NCBI GenBank assembly: GCA_038868115.1
Contig: JAWBXA010000010.1
Location: 1-45,524 of the forward strand
Reading direction: 5' to 3'
DNA: 45,524 nt
Source of the DNA: JAGTQI01 sp038868115
GTDB lineage: Archaea; Thermoproteota; Bathyarchaeia; Bathyarchaeales; Bathycorpusculaceae
The first letter of the stretch is position 1; each line of letters opens with the position of its first letter. Made by a program: the position numbers and the translations under genes. This document shows, one piece after another, positions 8,843 through 16,271 of the stretch. The notes beneath the pieces were generated by a model that did no database searches, had not been told where the DNA came from, and saw only the letters and a list, made by a program, of their open reading frames with translations.

Positions 8843-10270
8843 ATGGTCAATTTTAAAAAAGTTAGCAAGTATATAGACGCCCATATTGAAGAGCACATTA
8901 AAAGGTTGCAGGAGTTTCTGCGTCAGCCTAGCGTTTCAGCTGAAAACTATGGCGTGGTAGAGTGCGCTGAACTTTTAAAAAGCTACCTCGATGAACTTGA
9001 ATGCAGAAACACAAGACTAATAAAAACTAAAAGTTTCCCCGTCGTCTATGGCGAATATGACGCAAACGCGGAAAAAACTTTACTTGTCTACATGATGTAT
9101 GATACGCAGCCATTTACAGGTGAGGAATGGTCTAGCCCCCCATTAGAAGCCAGATTAGTCGACATTAAACCCTTTGGGAAATGCGTTGTTGCCCGTGGAG
9201 CCATAAACTCTAAGGGACCTCTAATAGCATTTCTAAACGCCCTTCAATCAATTTTAGCTGTTGGAGAAGAAATCCCTGTAAATCTCAAGTTTGTGGCACA
9301 AGGAGATGAAGAATTAGGAAGCACCGCATTCGCAGAGTTTGTAAAAGAGCACAAAGAAATGTTAAAGGCAGACGCCCTATTCGGGCCGGATGCTTGCCAA
9401 GATGAAAAAGGAAAAGTGATTATGGCGTTAGGCTATAAAGGCATAGAATACGTTGAACTTGAATGCAGCGGCAAATTGTGGGGAAGAGGACCAAAAGAAT
9501 TTGATATTCACAGCAGCGATAAATCGTGGGTTGATAGCCCAGTGTGGCGGATGATTCACGCTCTAGCCACCATGACATCAGAAGACGGGAACAATATTCT
9601 TATCGAGGACTGGTATGAAAATGTAAAACCGCCATCTGAAGAGGACCTCGAATTAATCGACAAACTTGCAAAAACATTTGATGAAGAAGCGGTAAAACAT
9701 GAAATAAAAGTTGACAAATTCATAAACGATTTACACGGGAAAGAGCTTCTCCTACAATACCTTTACTCTACAACACTCAATATAGATGGTATATATGCAG
9801 GATATATTGGACCAGGCTCAAAAACGGTGCTTCCGCACAAAATTGTGGTGAAAATGGATACTAGGCTCGTCCCAGACCAGAAGTCAGAGGAAATTGTAAG
9901 AAAAATCCGAAGACACCTTGACAAGCACGGATATACAGACATAACCGTTAGATCTTTAGATCCATACGAATGGGCTAAAACAAGCGTTAAAGAACCGATC
10001 GTGCAAGCTGCAATCCAAGCATACCAAAAAATGGGATATGAACCTGAAATTTGGCCAATGACCGCCTCAAGCGTCCCGTATTACCTGTTTAACCGCGGAC
10101 CGTTATATATGCCATTTATAGACGCGGGACTCGGCCACGGCGGAAGAGCACACTCACCAGATGAATACTTCGTCATCGAGGGAAACCAAAAAGTTCAAGG
10201 CCTAGCCGGCTGCGAAAAATCCTACGTTGTCATACTTGATACCTATGCTAAATATCAAGAATCCAAGTAA
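8843..10270 (+). CDS. M20-family peptidase homologue with substituted metal ligands
   Basis: A 475-residue protein of the M20/M25/M40 family (dipeptidase/ArgE/DapE type). Overall order is typical: catalytic N-terminal half, lid domain, then the C-terminal LGHGGRAHSPDE motif with the last metal-binding His. The first half is unusual. Where active enzymes have GHYDVQP, it reads MMYDTQP (Met85 for the metal His). Where they have RGASDDKG, it reads RGAINSKG (Asn122 for the bridging Asp). The EGEEEIGS motif is QGDEELGS (Asp155 for the general base). It may be a one-metal or inactive variant, or a subfamily with another reaction. GGGATAA lies upstream of the ATG. It is divergent from the deacylase, with 81 nt between. 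Confidence 0.85.
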   Translation: MVNFKKVSKYIDAHIEEHIKRLQEFLRQPSVSAENYGVVECAELLKSYLDELECRNTRLIKTKSFPVVYGEYDANAEKTLLVYMMYDTQPFTGEEWSSPPLEARLVDIKPFGKCVVARGAINSKGPLIAFLNALQSILAVGEEIPVNLKFVAQGDEELGSTAFAEFVKEHKEMLKADALFGPDACQDEKGKVIMALGYKGIEYVELECSGKLWGRGPKEFDIHSSDKSWVDSPVWRMIHALATMTSEDGNNILIEDWYENVKPPSEEDLELIDKLAKTFDEEAVKHEIKVDKFINDLHGKELLLQYLYSTTLNIDGIYAGYIGPGSKTVLPHKIVVKMDTRLVPDQKSEEIVRKIRRHLDKHGYTDITVRSLDPYEWAKTSVKEPIVQAAIQAYQKMGYEPEIWPMTASSVPYYLFNRGPLYMPFIDAGLGHGGRAHSPDEYFVIEGNQKVQGLAGCEKSYVVILDTYAKYQESK

Positions 10271-10558
10271 TACTAGAATTTTAATAAGGGACTTATAAGC
10301 TGCCTGGAACGCTAAATTCGGGAAGCCTAAACTCACAAAGGCTTCCACTTCAACTTGCCCAGAGGGAAATACGCCGATTTTAAAACCTAAAACAGAAAAG
10401 AGGAAAATTTGCAGAATATCTATCTTTGTCGTTCCTACAAAGTTTTCCCATGGCATTTTCAGCGTGTTGAAATGCTTCGCCCTTTTCAGTACTTAAACTA
10501 AAACCAACAATCCGCGTTAATTTTAAAAACTATAAGCTTCAAAACTTTAGCGTGGGCT
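10271..10558. other. Intergenic region, no supported gene
   Basis: This 288-nt stretch holds a hairpin (10321-10346) and, near its end, a TATA-like TTTAAAAACT at 10522-10531, about 30 nt before the TTG at 10559. A minus-strand open frame overlapping the end of the peptidase gene has no ribosome site and no recognisable product. Confidence 0.5.
10321..10346. repeat. Perfect 8-bp inverted repeat with 10-nt loop
   Basis: GGAAGCCT at 10321-10328 pairs perfectly with AGGCTTCC at 10339-10346. It lies 50 nt after the stop of the peptidase gene. It could be an RNA hairpin or processing site; no T-run follows, so a classical terminator is not indicated. Confidence 0.35.
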
Positions 10559-10819
10559 TTGTTGACGCAAAGCCGGGAAGAAGATAAACCGCCAGTTTCG
10601 GAGAAGGTAAAAGTCTTACGCTTCCAAACCCTTTTTAAGAGTGGGCGATGGTGGGCAGGCGTAGGCCTATTTGAGGCTTTTGGAAGAAAACATATAGCCC
10701 TCTACCTATGGTTTAAGCGTGGAGACTCCTGGAAGAGACGGCAGAAGTTCGTTTTTAGGTCAAGGGATGAATGGGAGAAAGCCAAAAAAGCCATTGAAAG
10801 CCTTGCAGCGGAGCTTTAG
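10559..10819 (+). CDS. Small basic protein encoded with the helicase
   Basis: An 86-residue protein that I do not recognise. It is rich in Trp, Arg and Lys and shows strand-like segments (VKVLRFQTLF, WWAGVGLFEAF, HIALYLWFKRG, RQKFVFRS) followed by an amphipathic C-terminal helix (EWEKAKKAIESLAAEL). That strand-strand-helix layout recalls small nucleic-acid-binding folds such as PC4/PUR-alpha, but this is only a pattern impression. The start is one of two tandem TTG codons (10559, 10562), about 30 nt after a TATA-like box, so the message would be nearly leaderless. The TAG stop lies 3 nt before the helicase ATG, so the two genes form an operon and may work together on DNA. Confidence 0.7.
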   Translation: MLTQSREEDKPPVSEKVKVLRFQTLFKSGRWWAGVGLFEAFGRKHIALYLWFKRGDSWKRRQKFVFRSRDEWEKAKKAIESLAAEL

Positions 10820-10822
10820 ACA

Positions 10823-12709
10823 ATGATGGCTGAAAAACGCTACGTGTGGCATCCGCTGCTAAAGGAGAAAGCCATAGAAGATAGGTTATACCAAAACAGG
10901 ATTCTTGAAAAAGCTAGGCGTGAGAACACGCTTGTTGTTTTGCCAACAGCTCTCGGAAAAACAGTCATAGCCCTACTGTTGGCAATCGAAAAAGCCGGAG
11001 AGGGCAAAATTTTCTTCCTAGCGCCTACAAGGCCTCTAGTCCAGCAGCATTACCAAACCTTTCTGGATAAGACATGGTTTGAAGAGGGAGAATTAGCCCT
11101 TGTGACTGGGCGTTACCCGCCAAACCATAGAGCTGCCCTTTATAGTAAGGCTAAGGTTGTTTTCGCCACTCCGCAGTGCGTCTGGAACGACCTGAAAAGC
11201 GGGCTTTTAAAGCTTGAGGATGTTTCGCTACTAATTTTCGATGAGGCTCACAGGGCTAGGGGAAACTACGCCTACGTGGGCATAGCCACATACTACTTTA
11301 GACAGTGCCGCAAACCACTTGTTTTAGGCTTGACAGCCTCTCCCGGCGGAAGCGAAGAAAAAATAGCTGAAGTCTGCAGAAATTTGGGTATAACAGCCAT
11401 AGAACACCGCACAGACGAGGATAAAGACGTTAAGCCCTACATCCAGCCTATAGAGGTTCAGTGGCGCAGGGTAAAACCACCAGAACAGTATTTAGCTGTT
11501 AGAGACAAGCTTAGGCAGATGCTTATTGAACGAGTTAAGGGCCTACAAGCCTTAGGCGTTTTAACAGACAAGCAGCCAGCCTTCATAACAAGACGCGACC
11601 TCGTTGAGCTTAACGATGAGCTTCAGCGGAGGCTTGGAGGCGGGGAGGGCGGATACCTATATCAGCTTAAGGTTGAAGCCACAGCGGCCCTAAGCATAGC
11701 CCACATGATAGAGCTGATAGAATCCCAAGGACCGGAAACCCTTGAAGCTTTTATAGAGAAAAGTTTAAGACGTATGGCTATACAGGGAAGCAGAGGCCAC
11801 AAATCCATATTAAACGATCCCCTATTCACAGAGGCTATAAAATCGCTTAAAAGCTGCATGGCGACAGAAAACCCGAAAGTAAGAGAGCTTGTAAAAGTTT
11901 TGGAAAGTCAGCTTCAAGCCAAGCCTGACTCAAGGCTTATTGTTTTTACACAGTACCGCGACACCGTAAACACACTAATCAAAGTCCTTAGCAAGAATTC
12001 TAGGCTTAAGGTTGAACGTTTCGTGGGTCAGGGTGAGAGAGAAGGCGATCCGGGAATGAGCCAAGAACAGCAAAGGGAGGTTCTTGAAAAGCTTAGAAGC
12101 GGCGAAATAAACGTGCTTGCAGCCACAAGTATTGCTGAAGAAGGCTTAGACATTCCAGAAGTAGACCACGTAGTCTTCTATGAGCCTGTTCCCAGCGAGA
12201 TACGCTACATACAGCGGAGAGGCAGAACAGGAAGACGTGTAGCCGGGAAAGTAACAATACTCATAGCCGAGGACACGGTTGACGAAGCCTTCTACTGGTC
12301 AAGCATCTCAAGAGCTAGAAAAATGAAGCGTATAATAAGCCAGCTGAACAAGAAGCTGCCAGAACTGATTAAAGAAAAGGCTAAGCCGACCATAACCCTA
12401 ATGGACTACCAGCCGCAAATAAGGCAAGCCGCAACAACCACCCAAACACTTCAAGCACAGGCAGAATCAACCACACCCAGAAAGGAACTTTGGAAACCTG
12501 AAACAATACAGACGAAAGGCTTAACCCAAGCCATAAAATGGCTCATAGAAGTCTTACCCAACCAGACAACCCCAATAGAAGAAATAATCAAACGCGCCTA
12601 CGAAGAGAAAGGATTCGAAAAAGCCGCTGTTGAAACAGCCATATGTCGGCTAACACAACAAGGCCAAATATACCAGCCAGAACCAGGAAAAATAAAAAGG
12701 ATCCATTAA
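10823..12709 (+). CDS. Hef/MPH1-type superfamily 2 helicase without nuclease domain, C-terminal winged helix
   Basis: ATP-dependent DNA helicase of the Hef/FANCM/Mph1 group, which acts on stalled forks and branched DNA. Motif I is PTALGKT (residues 41-47), motif II DEAH, motif III TASP, and motif VI QRRGRTGRR; the insertion between the two RecA domains fits the family. Euryarchaeal Hef carries an XPF-like nuclease; here the protein ends at 628 residues without one. After a Gln/Thr-rich linker (about 530-555) the last ~65 residues form a winged-helix-like domain ending GQIYQPEPGKIKRI. That end resembles the C-terminus of the MCM in this same window (GTIYEPKEGYLKKT). The start is ATG 10823 or the adjacent ATG 10826. 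It forms an operon with the small basic protein. Confidence 0.88.
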   Translation: MMAEKRYVWHPLLKEKAIEDRLYQNRILEKARRENTLVVLPTALGKTVIALLLAIEKAGEGKIFFLAPTRPLVQQHYQTFLDKTWFEEGELALVTGRYPPNHRAALYSKAKVVFATPQCVWNDLKSGLLKLEDVSLLIFDEAHRARGNYAYVGIATYYFRQCRKPLVLGLTASPGGSEEKIAEVCRNLGITAIEHRTDEDKDVKPYIQPIEVQWRRVKPPEQYLAVRDKLRQMLIERVKGLQALGVLTDKQPAFITRRDLVELNDELQRRLGGGEGGYLYQLKVEATAALSIAHMIELIESQGPETLEAFIEKSLRRMAIQGSRGHKSILNDPLFTEAIKSLKSCMATENPKVRELVKVLESQLQAKPDSRLIVFTQYRDTVNTLIKVLSKNSRLKVERFVGQGEREGDPGMSQEQQREVLEKLRSGEINVLAATSIAEEGLDIPEVDHVVFYEPVPSEIRYIQRRGRTGRRVAGKVTILIAEDTVDEAFYWSSISRARKMKRIISQLNKKLPELIKEKAKPTITLMDYQPQIRQAATTTQTLQAQAESTTPRKELWKPETIQTKGLTQAIKWLIEVLPNQTTPIEEIIKRAYEEKGFEKAAVETAICRLTQQGQIYQPEPGKIKRIH

Positions 12710-13286
12710 ATGCAACTAACAGAACATTTCAAAAATTTTAGACAAATCGGAAAATTAAATGTTAAACCCATTGAAATCGTAAATTATAAATATCTGATAA
12801 AATGATGAATGAAATCTGGTTTGATGTTAAGTATCGATCAAGAAACCGGTGAAGCCATGTTGAAGTATAATTGTGTTGGTATGCTTTTGGGACAAAGAAA
12901 AAGTTGAAGCTAAAATCAAACGTCATCAAAAGCAGCATAAAACAATAGATGCTGGCCGGCATAACCGATACAATATGTGTAAACCGCTTAAACATTCCGA
13001 CAGTTGTTTTTGGAAAATTTTGGCGACGTAACAACGCAAAAAGCCAAATTTTCCGTCAACAAAACCTAGCCTTTATTTAGTCGTTAGCTTCCCTGTATGG
13101 AAAAATTGCCAGAGCATACGCGTTATAGCCTGTTTCCCATGCAAATTATGAGAAACGCCTAAAAGCNNNNNNNNNNNNNNNNNNNNNNNNNNNNNNNNNN
13201 NNNNNNNNNNNNNNNNNNNNNNNNNNNNNNNNNNNNNNNNNNNNNNNNNNNNNNNNNNNNNNNNNCTTAGCCTTCCCGCTAACCCT
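12710..13286. other. Gene-poor stretch with assembly gap
   Basis: About 480 sequenced bases around an N run (13167-13265). I see no supported gene. Forward-frame translations are broken by several stops (one fragment reads WFDVKYRSR), which could be the worn remains of a gene, but nothing is recognisable. A minus-strand open frame at 12762-13034 is probably chance. Confidence 0.5.
13167..13265. other. Assembly gap (99 N)
   Basis: A run of 99 undefined bases. Unlike the other two gaps in the window, the flanks do not repeat each other, so real sequence of unknown length may be missing here. Confidence 0.99.
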
Positions 13287-13937
13287 TTAACCCCTAACTT
13301 CTTTTCTTTTTTCTAAATCCAGAAGTCCTACATCTTCTTTTTCTGCTCCTCCCCAACTCAAGGTAAAGTTGCAGTAGGGGCAAACGTTTACGAGTCGGCT
13401 TCTTCCGGTGCTAAAGTCTAACATGACTAGAGGTTTGCTGAAAACTCGCTTACATTTGGGACAGCTGATTAACATGTGGTTCTGTTCCGCCACTGCAGGC
13501 TTTTGGCGGGCTCCCAAAGGCTTAGGTTTCGGAGCTTCAGCTTTTACCATAGGTCCGCGACTGCCTTTAACAAAGCGCCAAACCTCAAAAGCAAAATAAG
13601 CTCCGCTTAGAAAAATCGGTATAGCCAAGAAGACATAGATCATCCTGAACACAGCCCAATAATCCAAAGCCCATTCAGGGCTAAACTGTAAACCGAAATT
13701 GTAAAGCTCATGATGCACAATCCAATCAACCCTCCACAACAAATACATAATAAACCCTGCACTAACAAACCATAAAACTAGAACAATCTTAACAAACCAG
13801 CCGCTATCTAACATTTCCTTCCAAGCCAAACCATGAACCCTAAACGAAACATAGAAACTCAGCAACAAAAACATTATGAAGCAAAAATAAAAATCTAAGA
13901 TCAACCTTTTTGCAAACAAAAGTTCACAGAAACACAA
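13287..13937 (-). CDS. Membrane protein with C-terminal zinc ribbon
   Basis: A 216-residue protein that I cannot name. The N-terminal half is hydrophobic, with likely membrane helices near residues 12-32, 46-70 and 92-122. A basic, Pro/Lys-rich linker follows (about 125-148). The C-terminus has two Cys pairs, CPKCKRVF and CPYCNFTL, about 24 residues apart, which form a zinc ribbon that should face the cytoplasm. The start is uncertain: TTG at 13937 keeps a complete first helix, while ATG 13874 would cut into it, and neither has a clear ribosome site. It lies directly after the 99-N gap with no close partner gene. Confidence 0.65.
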   Translation of the reverse strand: MCFCELLFAKRLILDFYFCFIMFLLLSFYVSFRVHGLAWKEMLDSGWFVKIVLVLWFVSAGFIMYLLWRVDWIVHHELYNFGLQFSPEWALDYWAVFRMIYVFLAIPIFLSGAYFAFEVWRFVKGSRGPMVKAEAPKPKPLGARQKPAVAEQNHMLISCPKCKRVFSKPLVMLDFSTGRSRLVNVCPYCNFTLSWGGAEKEDVGLLDLEKRKEVRG

Positions 13938-14247
13938 ATAACAAATCAGCCGTGCATGTTGAAACTATGGCGTCCGCCTAAGATGAAGGATTTTCACTTG
14001 GGCAGTTAAAGCGAAAGCAACAATCTTTCTAGCCAAATTCTCAGTATAAGCGGCAATTTCATAATTTCCTCTAAAACCAAGCCTGTTTTAAAATTTGGGA
14101 AACTTCGGATAAAACCCGCTTAAGCTAATGTGAATCTTTAACCTGGCAACAACCTTTGTTTTATGGGCTTTGAGCCTAAATCTTCGCCTTGGGCTGGAGT
14201 CGAAGCCAGAACATCGATATGATGTATGTAAGGCGGTGTGCTGATGG
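13938..14247. other. Gene-free intergenic region
   Basis: 310 bases between two minus-strand genes with no convincing open frame, tRNA or repeat. A C/D-box-like arrangement near 14219-14270 was considered and rejected. Confidence 0.5.
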
Positions 14248-14454
14248 TTAGACTTTCAGAAATTCTGATTCAGAGTGAAGTAAAACCAGGCCGGCGAAGA
14301 GGGAGGCAACTCCGAAGACGCCTAAAATAAGTACGTGGTCTCTGAAGGGGTAAATTCCGTGGGTATTGTAGTAGTAGGCGAAGATGGCGCCGATTATTAG
14401 GACTATTCCAAAAACCATTATTGCTTTTCCAAAAGCTTCGATAACGTTAGACAT
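14248..14454 (-). CDS. Small two-helix membrane protein
   Basis: A 68-residue protein with two membrane helices (about residues 9-29 and 41-61) joined by a short loop; no family recognised. I chose the ATG at 14454, whose codons overlap the stop of the upstream fusion gene (ATGTCTAA), so translation is probably coupled to it. An in-frame ATG at 14475 lies deeper inside the upstream gene. Because it is co-transcribed with the SerK-CysK fusion, a link to cysteine or sulfur metabolism (for example a transport accessory) is possible but unproven. Confidence 0.6.
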   Translation of the reverse strand: MSNVIEAFGKAIMVFGIVLIIGAIFAYYYNTHGIYPFRDHVLILGVFGVASLFAGLVLLHSESEFLKV

Positions 14455-16195
14455 CTGGAGGATTCCATCCTTCAAGGTGTTTTTGCTGTGTATTCATGAG
14501 GTATTTTTCAAATTGTTCTACGTATTTGTATCCGCTATCTGGGAAGATGAGGACGTATACGCCTTTTTCTTCAGCGATTTTCTGGAAAGCGTGGACAACT
14601 GCTCCGGAGCTTAATCCTATTAGGATTCCCTCTTTTCTCGCTATTTTTATTGCGGCTTCTATGGCTTCCGTCTGTTTCACGTCCACTATTTCGTCGAAAG
14701 TTGCGTTATGGAACCATTTCATACCGGTTTCTATGCGCCTTATGCCTGGGATAACTTCGTTTTGAGCTGGTTGGATGCCTACAATTTTGACGCTGTCGCC
14801 GTATTTAGTTTTAAAGTATTTAGATATAGCGCTCATGTGTCCTGACGTGCCAAGTCCTCCAATTATGCATGTGGGTTTTAGGCCTAGGCTGTTTAATTGT
14901 TCGTCTATTTCTCTAGCTGTGTATTTTAGGTGAACTTTGAAGTTAGCGTCGTTTTCAAACTGGTTTAGATGGACAGCCTTGTCGGCTTTTGCCTCCTTTT
15001 CTACTTGGCTTATTGCCTCAACAGTTAAGCCTACTGGAAGCCGCACAACTTCTGCTCCTAGAACTTTCAGGTAGGTGTCGCTTGCCCTCTGTATGGTCTT
15101 TGGTATGTAAAGCCTTGTTTTCACGCCGAGGATGTTGGCCATGGAGGTTAGGGCTATCCCCGTGTTTGTGGATGTTGCCTCATATAAAGCTGTTTTAACC
15201 GCTTCGTTTTCCATTGCCTCTTTAATCATAGCCCAGCCTATCCTGTCTTTTACGCTGTTGCTGAAGGGATTGTAACATTCAAGCTTAGCCCAAACGCTTC
15301 TGGAAGCGGAAGATAGGGAATTTAACTTTACAAGCGGGGTTGGCCAACCTTCATGGAGGAGTTCTAAAGTACTGCTGTAAACTTTTAAAACTTTGCAGCT
15401 TTTACTCTTCTTAACTAGCTTTTCTAATGGAACATTAATTTTAACAGGCTCCGTGAGAAGGATGAAACTTTTTGGCTGGAGCCTCGGCCCTTTAACCCCA
15501 GCCTCGATAATTTTCTCCTTGGAAAAATGTTCCATGCTTGACGTTTTGATTTCCACTTCTTTTAGATCTACTTTAAAAGTGGGTGCTTTCTCTGCTGAAA
15601 GCAGGTCGAGCGCCTGAAAGGCTTCATGGCCATGTAATAAAACTCCCGTTTTTGCATCTATTACTAGAGGGGTGTCAACGGCTCCTTTTTTAAGAAATTT
15701 CGTGTATGTTGGCAGCACGTCTGCGAGTTCAACGTCCATGGTGGACTTTATGCGCTTCATAGGTGTAAGCGTAAGTTCGCTTTTCAGCACTTCAATGGGG
15801 ATATCAACCCTCTTTTCAATAGACGATATATGTGATAGGGTTTCGCTGCTCTTTATCATGTGGCATGTTGTTTTAGGTGGGAAACGCTTTCCAGATAGAG
15901 CTGCTTCTATTATATCCTTTTTCGTCAGGTTGTAATCGTTTCTCCATGTTTGAACCACAATGTTGGGAGAGCTGTAATCCACGTAGATTGCCGGGATTCT
16001 TTTGCATCCAAGGTTTTTAAGGGCATTGAAACGGTGCTCTCCATCCAATATTGTGTTTGTTTTTTCGTCGACAACTATTGGACATTTTAGGACCTTGTCT
16101 GCGGCTATTTGTTGTGTTAGCTCTTTTAAGTGCGCCGGGTCTGTTTCTTCATGTTCGTGGAGTTCTTCAAGTTTGACCAGGTGGATTTCGGTCAT
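14447..16195 (-). CDS. SerK-type serine kinase / O-phosphoserine sulfhydrylase (CysK-like) fusion
   Basis: A 582-residue three-part protein. Residues 1-140 resemble archaeal SerK, the ParB/Srx-fold ADP-dependent serine kinase: a HEHEE segment at the place of the catalytic Glu, ILDGEHRFNALKNLGCKR (DGEHR at 51-55), and the late SerK block SGKRFPPKTTCHMI with VDIPIEVL. Residues about 141-265 repeat the pattern in decayed form (LLHGHEAFQAL, KGPRLQPKSFILL, INVPLEKL) without the Glu motif. Residues about 275-582 are a PLP cysteine synthase: ECYNPFSNSVKDRIGW (Lys 316 for PLP), EATSTNTGIALTSMA, GGLGTSGHMSA, GLSSGAVV. Serine kinase makes O-phosphoserine, and the sulfhydrylase turns it into cysteine. 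The ATG at 16195 is used; twin operator-like repeats begin at this ATG, so the in-frame codons before it are non-coding. Confidence 0.87.
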   Translation of the reverse strand: MTEIHLVKLEELHEHEETDPAHLKELTQQIAADKVLKCPIVVDEKTNTILDGEHRFNALKNLGCKRIPAIYVDYSSPNIVVQTWRNDYNLTKKDIIEAALSGKRFPPKTTCHMIKSSETLSHISSIEKRVDIPIEVLKSELTLTPMKRIKSTMDVELADVLPTYTKFLKKGAVDTPLVIDAKTGVLLHGHEAFQALDLLSAEKAPTFKVDLKEVEIKTSSMEHFSKEKIIEAGVKGPRLQPKSFILLTEPVKINVPLEKLVKKSKSCKVLKVYSSTLELLHEGWPTPLVKLNSLSSASRSVWAKLECYNPFSNSVKDRIGWAMIKEAMENEAVKTALYEATSTNTGIALTSMANILGVKTRLYIPKTIQRASDTYLKVLGAEVVRLPVGLTVEAISQVEKEAKADKAVHLNQFENDANFKVHLKYTAREIDEQLNSLGLKPTCIIGGLGTSGHMSAISKYFKTKYGDSVKIVGIQPAQNEVIPGIRRIETGMKWFHNATFDEIVDVKQTEAIEAAIKIARKEGILIGLSSGAVVHAFQKIAEEKGVYVLIFPDSGYKYVEQFEKYLMNTQQKHLEGWNPPDV

Positions 16196-16210
16196 TTTAA
16201 CACCGTTAAA
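16196..16210. promoter_or_regulatory. Operator-like palindrome, copy 1
   Basis: TTTAACACCGTTAAA, a perfect TTTAAC-N3-GTTAAA palindrome abutting the start codon of the SerK-CysK fusion. It covers the expected transcription start of that gene, so a bound protein would block it. Confidence 0.7.
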
Positions 16211-16217
16211 CCCATTA

Positions 16218-16232
16218 TTTAACACCGTTAAA
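16218..16232. promoter_or_regulatory. Operator-like palindrome, copy 2
   Basis: A second identical TTTAACACCGTTAAA, 22 bp centre to centre from copy 1, which is about two helical turns and puts both on one face of the DNA. It abuts the AT-rich TATA region shared by the two divergent genes. Confidence 0.7.
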
Positions 16233-16243
16233 AATATATAAAC
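16232..16243. promoter_or_regulatory. Shared TATA region of the fusion gene and the regulator
   Basis: AAATATATAAAC reads as a TATA box on both strands. It lies about 37 nt from the fusion-gene ATG on the minus strand and about 30 nt from the regulator TTG on the plus strand, predicting short or leaderless messages both ways. Confidence 0.6.
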
Positions 16244-16271
16244 CTAACTGCCAAAAATAGTTGGGAACACC

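Noticed and set aside
10202..10456. Minus-strand frame of 84 codons overlapping the end of the M20 gene
   Set aside because: Overlaps a well-supported gene antisense, no start signal, no family.
12798..12860. Box C-like ATGATGA suggesting a C/D guide RNA
   Set aside because: No matching D box within guide distance.
12762..13034. Minus-strand open frame of 90 codons
   Set aside because: No ribosome site, no recognisable family, odd composition, and the opposite strand is equally uninformative.
14219..14275. C/D-box-like TGATG and CTGA pattern
   Set aside because: The D' and C' boxes would overlap each other, and the last box lies inside a coding end.
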